A stretch of DNA of 64,000 nucleotides from Planctellipticum variicoloris (GCF_030622045.1 NZ_CP130886.1:620001-684000); one strand, 5' to 3'. Positions 10,478 through 19,455 are shown, counted from the stretch's first letter. The notes: generated from the letters alone by a model not told the origin. Made by a program: numbers and translations.

Positions 10478-10588
10478 TTATCGTTGCGCCGTCGCGTGAA
10501 ATCGGGCGCACCTGTACAAGCCGGCCCCGAAACTGGCGATTCCCTCCGCGAGTCGGCATGATGGCTGTTTCTCTCTCCGGAGCCTCGC

Positions 10589-12676
10589 ATGTCAGGGATG
10601 ACCGTCGCCGATCCTGCCGTTCTCGACCAGTTGCTGGCGGATCTGAATCCGCAGCAGCGGGCCGCCGCGCAGCACGGCCGCAGTCCCCTGCTGATCATCG
10701 CCGGGGCCGGCACCGGCAAAACGACGACGCTGGCCCATCGAGTCGCGTCGCTGATCGCCACCGGCATTGACCCTGGCCGGATTCTGCTACTCACCTTTAC
10801 TCGCCGGGCCGCGGCGGAAATGATCCGCCGGGTGGATGCCCTGCTGCTGCGGATGCAGCGGACCGGGTCGCTGCATCACCGCGTCGTCGGTCGCGATGTC
10901 TGGGGCGGCACCTTTCACGCCGTCGCCACGCGTCTCCTGCGCATGCACGGCAAGATGATCGGCCTTTCGCCGGAGTTCACCATCCTCGACCGCAGCGACG
11001 CCGAGGACCTGTTGAGCGCGATTCGGGCAGAGTTGGAGCTCGCCAAGACCGACAAGCGGTTTCCCCTCAAAGGGACCTGTCTCGACATTTACAGCCGCTG
11101 CGTCAATATGCAGAAGCCGATCGAAGACGTCGTCAAGGACGCCTTTCCATGGGTGGTCGAGCAGGTCGGCGGCCTCAAGAAACTGTTCCAGGCCTTCACC
11201 GAGCGCAAAGAGAGCCAGCAGGTCCTCGATTACGACGATCTGCTCCTCTTCTGGCACGCCCTGATGACCGAACCTGGCTGCGGCGACATCGTCCGACAGA
11301 AGTTCGACTGCGTCCTCGTCGACGAGTACCAGGACACCAACACGCTGCAGTCGGAAATCGTCCGCGGTCTCTGCCCGACCGGCGAAGGCCTGACCGTCGT
11401 CGGCGACGACGCTCAGTCGATCTATTCGTTCCGCGCCGCGACGGTCCGCAACATCCTCGACTTTCCGCAGCAGTTCGACGGCGTCGCCGTCGTCCCGCTC
11501 GAACAGAACTACCGCAGCACGCAGCCGATTCTGCAGGCAACCAATCACGTGATTGCGCTGGCATCCGAAGGCCACCGCAAGACCCTCTGGTCCCAGCGCA
11601 ACGAAGGCGCAAAGCCGAAACTCGTGACCTGTCTCGACGAAACCGAACAGACCGAGTACGTCATCGAGCAGGTCCTCGCCCATCGCGAAGCCGGGCTGGA
11701 TCTCAAAAAGCAGGCGGTCCTGTTCCGCGCCTCGCATCACAGCCTGTCGCTCGAAGTCGAACTCGCCCGGCGGAATATCCTCTTTCACAAGTACGGCGGG
11801 CTGAAATTCGTGGAAGCCGCCCACGTGAAGGATCTGGTCGCTTTTCTGCGACTGGCGGAGAACCCGCGCGACAGCGTCTCGGCCCTGCGCATCCTGCTCC
11901 TCCTGCCCGGCATCGGACACAAGAAAGCCTCGCAGCTCGTCGACGACCTGCAGGCCAGCCAGGGGAATTTCACCGCGTGGGCCGGCTTTAAACCGCCCGC
12001 GGCCACGACATTGCATTGGCCGCTCTTTCTGGCGTTGCTTCGGATACTTTCCGGCCAAGGGGGCAAAAAGCTCGAACTGCAGGTCGAAGTCCACCACGTC
12101 CGGTCGTTCTACGCCCCGATCGTCGAGCAGAAGTACGACGACGCCCCTGCCCGGCTGCGCGATCTCGAACAGATCGAGCAGCTCGCGTCGCGCTTCGAGA
12201 GCCGGTCAGTCTTTCTCAACGACCTGACGCTCGATCCGCCGTCGTCGACGCAGGACTTCGCCGCCGATCCGCTGCTCGACGAAGACTATCTGACGCTGAG
12301 CACGATCCACTCGGCGAAGGGGCTGGAGTGGGAATCGGTCTTCGTGCTGCACGCCGCCGACGGCAACATCCCGTCGGACATGGCGACGGAATCGCCCGCG
12401 GAGATCGAAGAAGAACGCCGGTTGTTCTACGTGGCCCTCACCCGGGCAAAGACCTGGCTGACGGTCTGCCACCCGCAGCGCTACTACTTCCACTCCCGCC
12501 ACCGGAGTGACCGGCACTCGTTCTCACAGCGGACCCGCTTCCTCCCCGAGGAGCTGATCGCCGACTGGGAATGCGTGATCGCGCGCCCGCAGAAAGTCGA
12601 TCAGGGCGCCACTGGTCCCGTCTCGGACGTCACGACCGCCGACATCCGCAAACGGATCGGCCGCATGTGGGCCTGA
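10589..12676 (+). CDS. uvrD: UvrD/Rep/PcrA-type ATP-dependent DNA helicase
   Basis: Superfamily 1A 3'-5' DNA helicase of 695 residues used in repair or replication restart. All helicase motifs are present in order: Q motif LNPQQRAAAQH, Walker A AGAGTGKTTT, LLLTFTRRAAAEM (Ia), Walker B VLVDEYQDTN (II), VVGDDAQSIYSFR (III), LEQNYRST (IV), TIHSAKGLEW (V) and FYVALTRAKTWL (VI). It is slightly shorter than typical UvrD/PcrA (720-740) and lacks an obvious Tudor-like C-terminal tail, ending KRIGRMWA. The start at 10589 follows GGAG. A second ATG four codons later is possible. Transcribed alone and convergent with the next gene. Confidence 0.94.
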   Translation: MSGMTVADPAVLDQLLADLNPQQRAAAQHGRSPLLIIAGAGTGKTTTLAHRVASLIATGIDPGRILLLTFTRRAAAEMIRRVDALLLRMQRTGSLHHRVVGRDVWGGTFHAVATRLLRMHGKMIGLSPEFTILDRSDAEDLLSAIRAELELAKTDKRFPLKGTCLDIYSRCVNMQKPIEDVVKDAFPWVVEQVGGLKKLFQAFTERKESQQVLDYDDLLLFWHALMTEPGCGDIVRQKFDCVLVDEYQDTNTLQSEIVRGLCPTGEGLTVVGDDAQSIYSFRAATVRNILDFPQQFDGVAVVPLEQNYRSTQPILQATNHVIALASEGHRKTLWSQRNEGAKPKLVTCLDETEQTEYVIEQVLAHREAGLDLKKQAVLFRASHHSLSLEVELARRNILFHKYGGLKFVEAAHVKDLVAFLRLAENPRDSVSALRILLLLPGIGHKKASQLVDDLQASQGNFTAWAGFKPPAATTLHWPLFLALLRILSGQGGKKLELQVEVHHVRSFYAPIVEQKYDDAPARLRDLEQIEQLASRFESRSVFLNDLTLDPPSSTQDFAADPLLDEDYLTLSTIHSAKGLEWESVFVLHAADGNIPSDMATESPAEIEEERRLFYVALTRAKTWLTVCHPQRYYFHSRHRSDRHSFSQRTRFLPEELIADWECVIARPQKVDQGATGPVSDVTTADIRKRIGRMWA

Positions 12677-13083
12677 CGCAGGGAGCGCATGCCCGACTTC
12701 CGTGTCCTCGATCGTCCACGTCCCGTTCTGGCGGCGGGTGGCCGGGGCTGGACCGTTTGTCTTGCCCCATGTCTCCGCAACTCTTGGCAGGGCCAACGGT
12801 TGCAAAGGCACTGGTCTCCGTGCGTGTGTTTTCGGAAACCGTTCCCGGATCGTCGCTTACGTCGTTGGCGAAACAGGCCAAAAAACTCGTCGCCCAGAGC
12901 TTACGCCGCTGGGCGACATTGGTCCGCCCCTTGCGGAGTTGAAGAGTTGCGGTTGCTCTTCGACTCCGGAGGGGTCGCAGGAGGATTCGCGAACTCGACG
13001 AGACACGCATGTGCGACCCCGTCCGGGGTCGGCTCGTCGTATCGGGCCGCGTTCCGGGGGTGTCGTCGCTCCGCTCCTCAACC

Positions 13084-13133
13084 CCCAGCTAACTGTTTTT
13101 GACCCCTGCCGGGGTCAAAAACAGTTAGCTGGG
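13084..13133. terminator. Perfect 23-bp inverted repeat, likely bidirectional terminator
   Basis: Arms 13084-13106 and 13111-13133 are perfectly complementary around a 4-nt loop. The stem contains GTTTTTGACCCC / GGGGTCAAAAAC, so each strand has a T run within the arm. It lies between the convergent helicase and ATPase genes. Confidence 0.65.
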
Positions 13134-13160
13134 CCGCAAGGAAACTCTGGAGCTGGATTT

Positions 13161-13191
13161 CCGGGGCATCGCGAAGACGCTCCTGCCCCGG
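13161..13191 (+). repeat. 31-bp hairpin repeat, family A copy 2
   Basis: Identical to the copy at 5343-5373, again followed by CCACCC. Located beside the 3' end of the ExeA-like gene. Confidence 0.8.
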
Positions 13192-13273
13192 CCACCCATC
13201 GTCCTGCACATTGAATCACAATTCGGCAAGCGGGAGTCGGCCCTGTGGAAATTCGGCTCAGGGTACGCGCTCT

Positions 13274-14113
13274 TCACGCCCGCCGCGCGAGCGGCTGCAC
13301 GTCACCTGTCCCCGGCACGGCGATCCCCAGCTCGATCGCCGCTGCATCGACGACGTCGCAGTCGACCAGCGACAGCTCGTGGTCCATCGCCGCGAGCAGA
13401 GCGAAATCGCACAGCCGGGCGACCCGCGCGGGGATTCCCCGCGACTGGACCCAGACGCGAAACAGCGCCGGTGCGGTAAAGACGTCCCGGCTGGCGCCGG
13501 CTCGCCGCAATGTTTCCTGAATGTACTCGCTGCACTCCGCCGGCGTCCACGGCCCCAGTTCGATCCGCAGTTCGCTGAACTCTTCGAGTCTGGCGGCGGG
13601 GTTCGAGACTTGCGTCTGACGGGCGGCGGCGATGATGCACAGCGGCGCCGGCAGGGATTCCGCCAGCGAGAACAACCGCGTGGCGATCAGTTCGCAACCG
13701 GGCGAAGCCTGATCGAACTGGTCGAGTAACAGGACCAGCGGCGGACCGGTCAAGGTGCGGCCTTCGAGGTCCAGCTGCAGCATCCGCCAGAGCTGGCCCG
13801 CGCCGTCCGTCCCCGCGGCGGGCAGGCTGAGCGCATCGGTCAACTGCCCGAGCAGTTCGTCCCGGTCCATTCCCGCGCAATTCAGTCCGACGACCAGCCG
13901 CCCCATCCGTCGGGCGCGATCCTGCAGCATGGCGAGCAGGCAGGTTTTTCCGGTCCCGGCCGCACCGACCAGAAGCCCGCAACGGCGCGACTCTTCGACC
14001 AGAAACAGCAGCCGCGACAGCGCTTCGTCGGCGGTCGGTCCGCTCACGAACCACGCTCGATCGAGCGTCCGCTGAAAAGGTCGTTCGGCGAGTGACCAGT
14101 ACCGCTTATACAT
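13274..14113 (-). CDS. ExeA-like AAA ATPase
   Basis: Cytosolic P-loop ATPase of 279 residues resembling the ExeA/GspA (AAA_22) group, starting MYKRYWSLAERPFQ, which matches the YxxxFgLxxxPF start of that family. Walker A is GAAGTGKT (50-57). The Walker B strand reads LVLLLDQFDQ (126-135), so the catalytic glutamate that normally follows the aspartate is glutamine; hydrolysis may be slow or absent. The C-terminal half resembles the helical lid (FRVWVQSRGIPARVARLCDFAL). ExeA proteins help assemble secretion-system secretins or act in transposition; no partner is adjacent. The inner start was preferred to a frame 23 codons longer because of this N-terminal match. Confidence 0.78.
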   Translation of the reverse strand: MYKRYWSLAERPFQRTLDRAWFVSGPTADEALSRLLFLVEESRRCGLLVGAAGTGKTCLLAMLQDRARRMGRLVVGLNCAGMDRDELLGQLTDALSLPAAGTDGAGQLWRMLQLDLEGRTLTGPPLVLLLDQFDQASPGCELIATRLFSLAESLPAPLCIIAAARQTQVSNPAARLEEFSELRIELGPWTPAECSEYIQETLRRAGASRDVFTAPALFRVWVQSRGIPARVARLCDFALLAAMDHELSLVDCDVVDAAAIELGIAVPGTGDVQPLARRA

Positions 14114-14142
14114 TTGCAGGCATCCCTCTCCCGCATGGCCCA

Positions 14143-14159
14143 CCGGCAGATTCTGCCGG
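14143..14159. promoter_or_regulatory. 17-bp palindrome, family D copy 1
   Basis: CCGGCAGATTCTGCCGG lies 30 bp upstream of the ExeA-like start. The same architecture (CCGGCAG-WWW-CTGCCGG) recurs at 19072-19088 and, as a 15-bp core, at 36819-36833. Candidate operator or small REP. Confidence 0.5.
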
Positions 14160-14221
14160 CCTCTCGTCCTGCAATTCCGCACTATCGTTGTTATCGGCTG
14201 GGGAACGGGGAATGGCGAATA

Positions 14222-14363
14222 GGGAATAGGGAATAGCGAGTAGCCGGAGGAGAGGGGCTTATCGCAGATCGCAGATCGCTGATCGCCAGAGGCGGAAGCA
14301 CTACCGATTCTGCCGACGAGCGATCGGCCATCTTCGTCTGGCTACTCGCTATTCCCTACTCCC
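14222..14363. repeat. Inverted pair of family E repeats
   Basis: Arms 14222-14245 and 14340-14363 match at 23 of 24 positions. The right arm runs a few bases into the 3' end of the CopZ-like gene, encoding part of its last residues (KRANRE). Spacer is rich in ATCGCAGATCGC words. Confidence 0.65.
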
Positions 14364-14844
14364 TGTTCGCTCTCTTCATGTAGTACGCCTGCACGGCGGG
14401 AGCGCAGCTCTGACCGCAGGGGGACAGCGCACCGCAGCGCGCCTCGGGAGAATTTGCCCGCTGCACGGCGGTCCGCGTCCGAATGACGCCCCCCTCGGCG
14501 ATGTCGTCGTCGATGTCTTCCCGGGTCAATCCGAAGCAGGCGCACAGCGGAGCGTCCAGATCTTTGCCCGGAACGGGACGCTGCAGCTCCGGGCGGGTCA
14601 CCGATCCCCCGAGGTCGTCGAAATAGACGACGTCGCAGTCGGGATCGCCACAGAAGCAGGCCGAGTCGGTGAATCTCCGGCGCAGCTCTCCCGGAACCCA
14701 GGCGTCCAGCGTCGTCGTCCGTACCACGACGCCCGGCCCTTCGCAGGCAGGGCAGCGGCTGACGGTCTCATCGGGTTCGCGGACGAAGGCTTTGTTCATT
14801 CCGGGGGCAATCCAGTCCTGCGCCGGGATGGCGTCTGCATTCAT
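14356..14844 (-). CDS. CopZ-type zinc and [2Fe-2S] cluster protein
   Basis: Protein of 162 residues. The N-terminal half matches the zinc-binding domain of archaeal-type CopZ: CPACEGPGVVV followed by RFTDSACFCGDPDCDVVYF. The C-terminal half resembles the Bfd-like [2Fe-2S] domain: APLCACFGLTREDI, then CGALSPCGQSC. In Archaeoglobus CopZ these domains precede a heavy-metal-associated copper chaperone domain; that domain is absent here. A role in copper or iron handling, or in electron transfer, is inference. The extreme C-terminus overlaps a dispersed repeat arm. No copper ATPase is nearby. Confidence 0.72.
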   Translation of the reverse strand: MNADAIPAQDWIAPGMNKAFVREPDETVSRCPACEGPGVVVRTTTLDAWVPGELRRRFTDSACFCGDPDCDVVYFDDLGGSVTRPELQRPVPGKDLDAPLCACFGLTREDIDDDIAEGGVIRTRTAVQRANSPEARCGALSPCGQSCAPAVQAYYMKRANRE

Positions 14845-14903
14845 GTTCGCAGCCGACGGGGCTTGCGTCGAGAGACTGGACGGCTTGTGTTGCCCGAAAA
14901 CGT

Positions 14904-14941
14904 GCGGGAGCCGGGCAGCGCTCGCGCCGCCCGGCTCCCGC
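14904..14941 (-). terminator. Terminator of the proline-rich lipoprotein gene
   Basis: Perfect 13-bp stem (14904-14916 with 14929-14941) and 12-nt loop, followed on the minus strand by ACGTTTTCGG. Lies 26 bp past the stop codon. Confidence 0.7.
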
Positions 14942-14967
14942 CGGTCGTGGGTGACGAATTCAGGATC

Positions 14968-15351
14968 TTACGGTTGAGTTTCCGCCGGCTCCTTCGAGCC
15001 GCGGGCGAAGTGGATCGAGCGGAACCAGGTCGACGGCTTGCTCCAACTGATCGTTCGATTGGGGCTGGGGGGGAAGCCGACGCCGGGCGGTTCGGGGATG
15101 TCTTCGGAAGGAGGCACCGGGGGAGGAGACAGCGGCGCGGATCCCGGGACGGGCATCAACCGCGGCGGGGAAGGGGATGGAACGGGATATCCGGGATCGA
15201 CGGAATGCGGCGGCGCGGAGGCGACTTCGGCATCCTCGCGGGCGTCATACGGCTCGTATTCGGTCAGGTACGCCCGGGTCGCCAGACAGCCGCTGGACAC
15301 GGGGAGCAACAGGAACGCGGCTGCGGCAGTGCGCCAGGAAAACCGGAACAT
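14968..15351 (-). CDS. Small proline-rich lipoprotein
   Basis: 127 residues. The signal peptide ends in a lipobox-like LLPVSSGC, giving lipidation at about Cys22. The mature chain is rich in proline and serine (PVPSPSPPRLMPVPG, PLSPPPVPP), suggesting an extended surface spacer, and ends with a short conserved-looking patch, SWSKPSTWFRSIHF. No enzymatic motif was recognised. It is followed by its own terminator. Confidence 0.68.
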   Translation of the reverse strand: MFRFSWRTAAAAFLLLPVSSGCLATRAYLTEYEPYDAREDAEVASAPPHSVDPGYPVPSPSPPRLMPVPGSAPLSPPPVPPSEDIPEPPGVGFPPSPNRTISWSKPSTWFRSIHFARGSKEPAETQP

Positions 15352-15812
15352 GGCGGGCTATGCCTGAGAGGACCGTTGGCGACGTTTCACGGCGTTTCAC
15401 CGGGAATGCCTGCCAGGCCGGTCGGAGAGCGAAACGGGATTGCAGCGACGCTGCGGCATTCAGAATCGGCCCGTTCCGCACGTCCGTCACAGGCAATTCC
15501 TGCCGATCCGCCCGACGTCGCAATCCGCCGGGCGGTTGTTTCGTCCGCACCTGTTCTGCCGGCCGACCACAACGCGCCCGCAGTAGCGATTCTGCCGGAT
15601 CGCCCGGCAGGCGGACCAGGAGAAAGTTTGACAGGGAGGACGCGGAGGGCAGAAGCGGAAATGTCGAATGACGCAGGCGGAATGTCGAACGGAAGACGGA
15701 GAATTCGTGAGATTTGAGGAGGTGCGACGTCGGAAGCTTCCTCGCTTCCGTTTCGCCAATTCCCGACTTCTCTTCTCCGCGTCTCCCTGTGAAATCCTCC
15801 GCTCTTCACCGC
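15352..15812. other. Intergenic region, 461 bp
   Basis: Contains a family C repeat and several half-palindromes of the CTGCCGG type around 15490-15600. No credible gene. Confidence 0.45.
15658..15695 (+). repeat. 38-bp family C repeat, copy 2
   Basis: Inverted counterpart of 10440-10477, with about two differences. It lies 3' of lepB. Confidence 0.7.
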
Positions 15813-17540
15813 CTACCGAATGAGCTTCATCCGGCTGAAGTCCGGCAGTCGCAACTGGGTTTCCCAGGGGCCGATCTTCAGATAGGCGGGCCGCGAGGGG
15901 AGGTGAACCATGAACGGCCGCCCGATCAGCAGGCTCCGCGGGACGGCGCCGTCGCCCCAGCGCCGGCTGTCGTGCGAAACCGGGCTGTTGTCGCCCAGCA
16001 TGAAGTAAGAATCCCACGGCAGCCGATACGGGGTCTCGACGCCGTGAAGCGCCCGATCCGCCGTGTAGTAGACGTCGCGATAGACCATCAATTCGTCGAC
16101 GACGGCATCGAGCGCCCGTCCGCCAAACCGGACCGCCGAGCGGGGGGCCTCGCTCAGTTGAGCGGGGACTTCGAACTCGAACGGGGGGAGCACGACCTGC
16201 CCGTCGATCGCCAGCAGCGCCTGCCGATCGATCAGCGACGCCTCGACGATCACCGGCCGGCCGGCGACTCCCGCCGGCAACGGTCCGGTCTGGGTGGGCT
16301 CGTTGCTGCCGTTGCGGTGCATGCGGCATTCGCGATGCTGAAAGTCGAGGACGTATGAAAACGTCTGCATTCCGTCGGTCAGTTCGACGACGAACTCGCC
16401 GTGACCGTATTCGACATCGAGCCGCAGCGACAGCATCACGTCGCGGAGGGGCACGGCGCCGGCATTCTCTTCGGGGGGGTTGTAGCCGTACTGGTCGGTG
16501 ATCGGCGCCTCGTGAGAGATGTCGTACAGAGCCCGGACGGCCTGGCGAAAGAGGGCGTCTTCGGTATGAGCCAGGAGCTGATCGCGGAGGGCTTCCGAAA
16601 GAGCGCCTTCGTACGCCAGTTGACCGGTCTCGGCGTTCCAGTTCAGCCGGCCGCCGCCCGCCGGATCGGGAGGGTCGACATCCTGCGGCCAGGCGGCCAG
16701 GGGCACCCGGCTGGCGTGTCGCCCGCGAGCCCGCACCCAGTGGCGGTACTGCACCCACGAAAAGGTTTCCGCATCGACGCCGGCGGCCAGGCCGGATTGC
16801 AGCCGATAGGCCGCTCCATCGGCGAGCCACTGGGGGACGGAGTCGTGCTCATCCGCGTGCGGGACGACGAACCAGCGTTCTCGCGCGAGCGGGTCGCGCA
16901 AGGCTCGGGAGTTGTGATCGTGGACGGGAATCCGCATCGAGACCTGCCGCGCGTAATCCTTGCGGGCAATTTCGCCGTCGATGAAGACGTCGCCGCGCAG
17001 AATCTGCACGCGTTCGCCCGGCAGGCCGACCACCCGTTTCACGTAGGCTTCCTGCGGGTTCGCCGGGTTGCGAAATACGCAGATCTCCCAGCGCAGCGGC
17101 GGCCGGTATTCATAGGACGGTTTGCAGACCAGGAGTTGATCGCCGTGATTGCGGGGGACCTTCTCCAGGTGGATGTGCTCCTGCCCGCAGTTGGGGCAGA
17201 CCGCGACCGAACGCCGTCGTTCGAGCTGTTCCGCCTCGCCGGTCGGATCGGTGTCGTAAGCCACGCCGAAGGGAAACGCGAAGCCGCACGTCGGGCAGGC
17301 GACCTGCTTGTGATAACCCAGGAGAGTCGGGGCCATCGATCCGGTCGAGATCATATAGCCTTCCGCCGCGAACGTGCGGAACAGCATGACGGCGAGGATG
17401 AGACTGATCACGGACTCGGAGAGCGATCGGGCCAGGCTGCGCCGGTCATCAACGCCGCCCCGCGCGACCTCCGGCGAGCCGGAGCCCCCGGCGGGATCGA
17501 CCTGCTGCGGAGCTGACCACATGAAACTGCAACCGTGCAA
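15813..17540 (-). CDS. lepB: Signal peptidase I with large internal insertion
   Basis: Membrane serine/lysine-dyad peptidase that cleaves signal peptides outside the cytoplasmic membrane; 575 residues, far longer than the 200-320 usual. A membrane segment at about 43-60 precedes the catalytic box MISTGSMAPTL (Ser68). Lys168 sits in YVKRVVGLPGE, and the C-terminal box is MLGDNSPVSHDSRRWG. A zinc ribbon is inserted between the boxes: CPTCG (Cys82, Cys85) and CPNCG (Cys115, Cys118). Residues about 200-480 form an extra region whose last part (VVDELMVYRDVYYTADRAL) resembles a LamG/concanavalin-like fold. The start is uncertain, as no Shine-Dalgarno is evident; Met7 is an alternative. Confidence 0.9.
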   Translation of the reverse strand: MHGCSFMWSAPQQVDPAGGSGSPEVARGGVDDRRSLARSLSESVISLILAVMLFRTFAAEGYMISTGSMAPTLLGYHKQVACPTCGFAFPFGVAYDTDPTGEAEQLERRRSVAVCPNCGQEHIHLEKVPRNHGDQLLVCKPSYEYRPPLRWEICVFRNPANPQEAYVKRVVGLPGERVQILRGDVFIDGEIARKDYARQVSMRIPVHDHNSRALRDPLARERWFVVPHADEHDSVPQWLADGAAYRLQSGLAAGVDAETFSWVQYRHWVRARGRHASRVPLAAWPQDVDPPDPAGGGRLNWNAETGQLAYEGALSEALRDQLLAHTEDALFRQAVRALYDISHEAPITDQYGYNPPEENAGAVPLRDVMLSLRLDVEYGHGEFVVELTDGMQTFSYVLDFQHRECRMHRNGSNEPTQTGPLPAGVAGRPVIVEASLIDRQALLAIDGQVVLPPFEFEVPAQLSEAPRSAVRFGGRALDAVVDELMVYRDVYYTADRALHGVETPYRLPWDSYFMLGDNSPVSHDSRRWGDGAVPRSLLIGRPFMVHLPSRPAYLKIGPWETQLRLPDFSRMKLIR

Positions 17541-17736
17541 GAAGACGGGCTCCGCCCGACGGGGGAACGGCGATCCAGGCGGATCGCCGACCAGCGCCCG
17601 ATTCTAGGCCATCCCGCAGGCAGGGAGAATAGCAGCGGGGGTTTCGCGGGAAGTCCGGGTGGCAAAAGACGTTGCGAAGAGAGTTCGGGACGGGGATTGA
17701 CCGCGGAGCTCCACGGTGAAATTCTCGACTGACTCG

Positions 17737-18813
17737 TTACGGCTTCACCGGCTTGCCGCTCTCGATGCTGCGGGCCTCGGCGTAGCAGACCTTCAGCGCG
17801 TCGCGGGCCAGTTCGCCGGACATCTGGGCCGGGACTTCACCCGTCTTGACCGCGTTAACCACCGTCTGCAGTTCGGCCGTGAAGGCGGCGCACCACTCGG
17901 CGCTTCCCTTGAGCTTCGGCTGCGTGACCTTGCCCCCGGTGATCAGCGTCAGCGGGCGGTCGGGACACCATTCGCCGCCGAGCGTTCCGGCGGAGTACTG
18001 CAGCGTCGCCTTTTCCAGGTACAGCTCGAAGCCGTGGGCGAAGGCCAGCCCGTCGGCGGCGATGCCGCCGCTGACCGCCGAGACCGCCAGGCCCGGATCG
18101 TCGAACAGATAGTTTGTGTGCACGTGGTTCACGAAGCCTTCTTCGAGCAGACCCCGGGAAAAGACCTGATTCGGCTTTCCGCAGAGCAGGCTGATGAAGT
18201 GGTTGTCGTGGATGTGCAGATCGATCCCCCAGCCGCCGAGCTTGCGGAAGTCGCTCATGTCTCCCGACCACTTGGGCGGCGCGATCACGCGGCGGAAGTG
18301 GGCGGCCCGCAGCTTGCCGTACTTGCCGGACGCGACCAGATCGCGGGCGTACTGAAACTCGGGAAAGAACGGCAGCACGTGGGCGACCATCAGCAGCTTG
18401 CCCGCCTTTTTCGCCGCAGCCACCATCCGGTCTGCAGCTTTCGGGTCGACCGCGATCGGCTTTTCGACGAGAACGTGCTTGCCGGCGGCGAGGGCCGCCA
18501 GGACGACCTTTTCGTGCTGGTCGTTCGGCAGGCAGACGTCGATCACGTCGAGGTCTGGATCGAGAATCATCTCTTCGTACTGGTCGTAGGCGCTGATCTT
18601 CGCCAGGTCGAGCTTCGGCCCCCGCGGTCCGAAGTTGCCCTGGATCGACGACCAGTCGCCGGCCAACTTTTCCGGACTGCGCGCGCAGATGGCGGTGACG
18701 GCCCCCCCCTTCAACTTGGAGCCGGCGATCTTGCCGGCTTCCGTAATCTTCGTGGCGCCTGCAAAGTGGGTCCAGCCCATGAAACCGATGCCGACAATGC
18801 CGATGCGAACCAT
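17737..18813 (-). CDS. Gfo/Idh/MocA-family NAD(P)-dependent oxidoreductase
   Basis: Cytosolic sugar or inositol dehydrogenase-like enzyme of 358 residues. The Rossmann motif GIVGIGFMGWTHF is at the N-terminus, and the catalytic lysine motif is HVLVEKPIAVDPK. The second domain contains GGWGIDLHIHDNHFI, in which the aspartate and histidine match the active-site D-x-x-x-H of the family. No signal sequence is present, unlike many planctomycete homologues with Tat signals. The substrate cannot be predicted. Transcribed alone. Confidence 0.9.
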   Translation of the reverse strand: MVRIGIVGIGFMGWTHFAGATKITEAGKIAGSKLKGGAVTAICARSPEKLAGDWSSIQGNFGPRGPKLDLAKISAYDQYEEMILDPDLDVIDVCLPNDQHEKVVLAALAAGKHVLVEKPIAVDPKAADRMVAAAKKAGKLLMVAHVLPFFPEFQYARDLVASGKYGKLRAAHFRRVIAPPKWSGDMSDFRKLGGWGIDLHIHDNHFISLLCGKPNQVFSRGLLEEGFVNHVHTNYLFDDPGLAVSAVSGGIAADGLAFAHGFELYLEKATLQYSAGTLGGEWCPDRPLTLITGGKVTQPKLKGSAEWCAAFTAELQTVVNAVKTGEVPAQMSGELARDALKVCYAEARSIESGKPVKP

Positions 18814-19071
18814 GAGCGTCCTCGTTCTGCGCGATGGGGTGTGCCGCCGCGGACCGACCGCTCTCCAATAACCGGCGGACCGCGACCGACAGAATCACGG
18901 CGGTCCCGGCGAATTGCAAGGCGGCCCGTCGGTCCCGCCGCCAGCGACGTACCGGACGAGCTCCAGGTCGCTCTTGCTGACGCCGCGGAGCTTCTCCCGT
19001 CAGTGTCGCTCGACGAACAGTTTTGGGGCTGCCTGTTTTTTGGGCACCACATTGAGGCGACGGCAGCGTGG

Positions 19072-19088
19072 CCGGCAGTTTCTGCCGG
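19072..19088. promoter_or_regulatory. 17-bp palindrome, family D copy 2
   Basis: CCGGCAGTTTCTGCCGG, upstream of csrA. See 14143-14159. Confidence 0.5.
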
Positions 19089-19181
19089 TTGCTGTCTCTG
19101 ATTTGCGTCACTTCCGGGTCGGGCTACATGTGGATCGAGCGTTTGCGGCGAATTCGGGCTGCCAAAATGGCGTTTTGACGG

Positions 19182-19208
19182 TGTTCAGTGTTTTTCTGGC
19201 ACTGAACA
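19182..19208. promoter_or_regulatory. Dyad TGTTCAGTG-N9-CACTGAACA
   Basis: Perfect 9-bp arms with a T-rich 9-nt spacer, about 250 bp upstream of csrA. It could be an operator or an RNA hairpin. Confidence 0.45.
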
Positions 19209-19455
19209 TTGCTCCTGGCGTTACGCTCTGCGCGGCTTTCTCCGATTTTCGGTTTTCTGCTGGAATTGGATTCAGGCGGGCTGTAATCTTTGTGACCACG
19301 CCATCGGGTTGATGACACTCCCGGCTGTACGGCCGGATTGGTTGTCCATTTTGCAGGAAGCTCTCCAGGGAACATGGCGAGCCTCTTTCGAAAACGGGTC
19401 CGGTGGTGGTCGGAGACCAGGGACGTGTTCAAGGACCAGGAAAGGGGTGTGGGCT

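Larger units (their letters stand above)
10211..10588. other. Intergenic region, 378 bp, with two dispersed repeats
   Basis: Between divergent genes. Holds a family E repeat (10319-10350) and a family C repeat (10440-10477), plus short ATCGC-rich repeats between them. No coding sequence is evident. Confidence 0.5.
12677..13273. other. Intergenic region, 597 bp, between convergent genes
   Basis: Contains a perfect 23-bp-arm inverted repeat and a family A hairpin. Short frames within it have no protein-like composition. The stretch 12940-13080 consists of GC-rich partly palindromic sequence that looks like decayed repeat material. Confidence 0.45.
18814..19455. other. Intergenic region, 642 bp, leader of csrA
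   Basis: Between divergent genes. Contains a family D palindrome (19072-19088) and a dyad at 19182-19208. No open frame of convincing composition. The length suggests a regulated 5' leader for csrA. Confidence 0.45.

Noticed and set aside
12857-13081. 74-codon minus-strand frame in the gap after uvrD
   Set aside because: Lies in palindromic repeat-like sequence, has no Shine-Dalgarno and no family resemblance.
19194-19215. Sigma-54-like TGGCAC...TTGC upstream of csrA
   Set aside because: The GG-to-GC distance is 11 nt rather than the strict 10, and the match overlaps a dyad.
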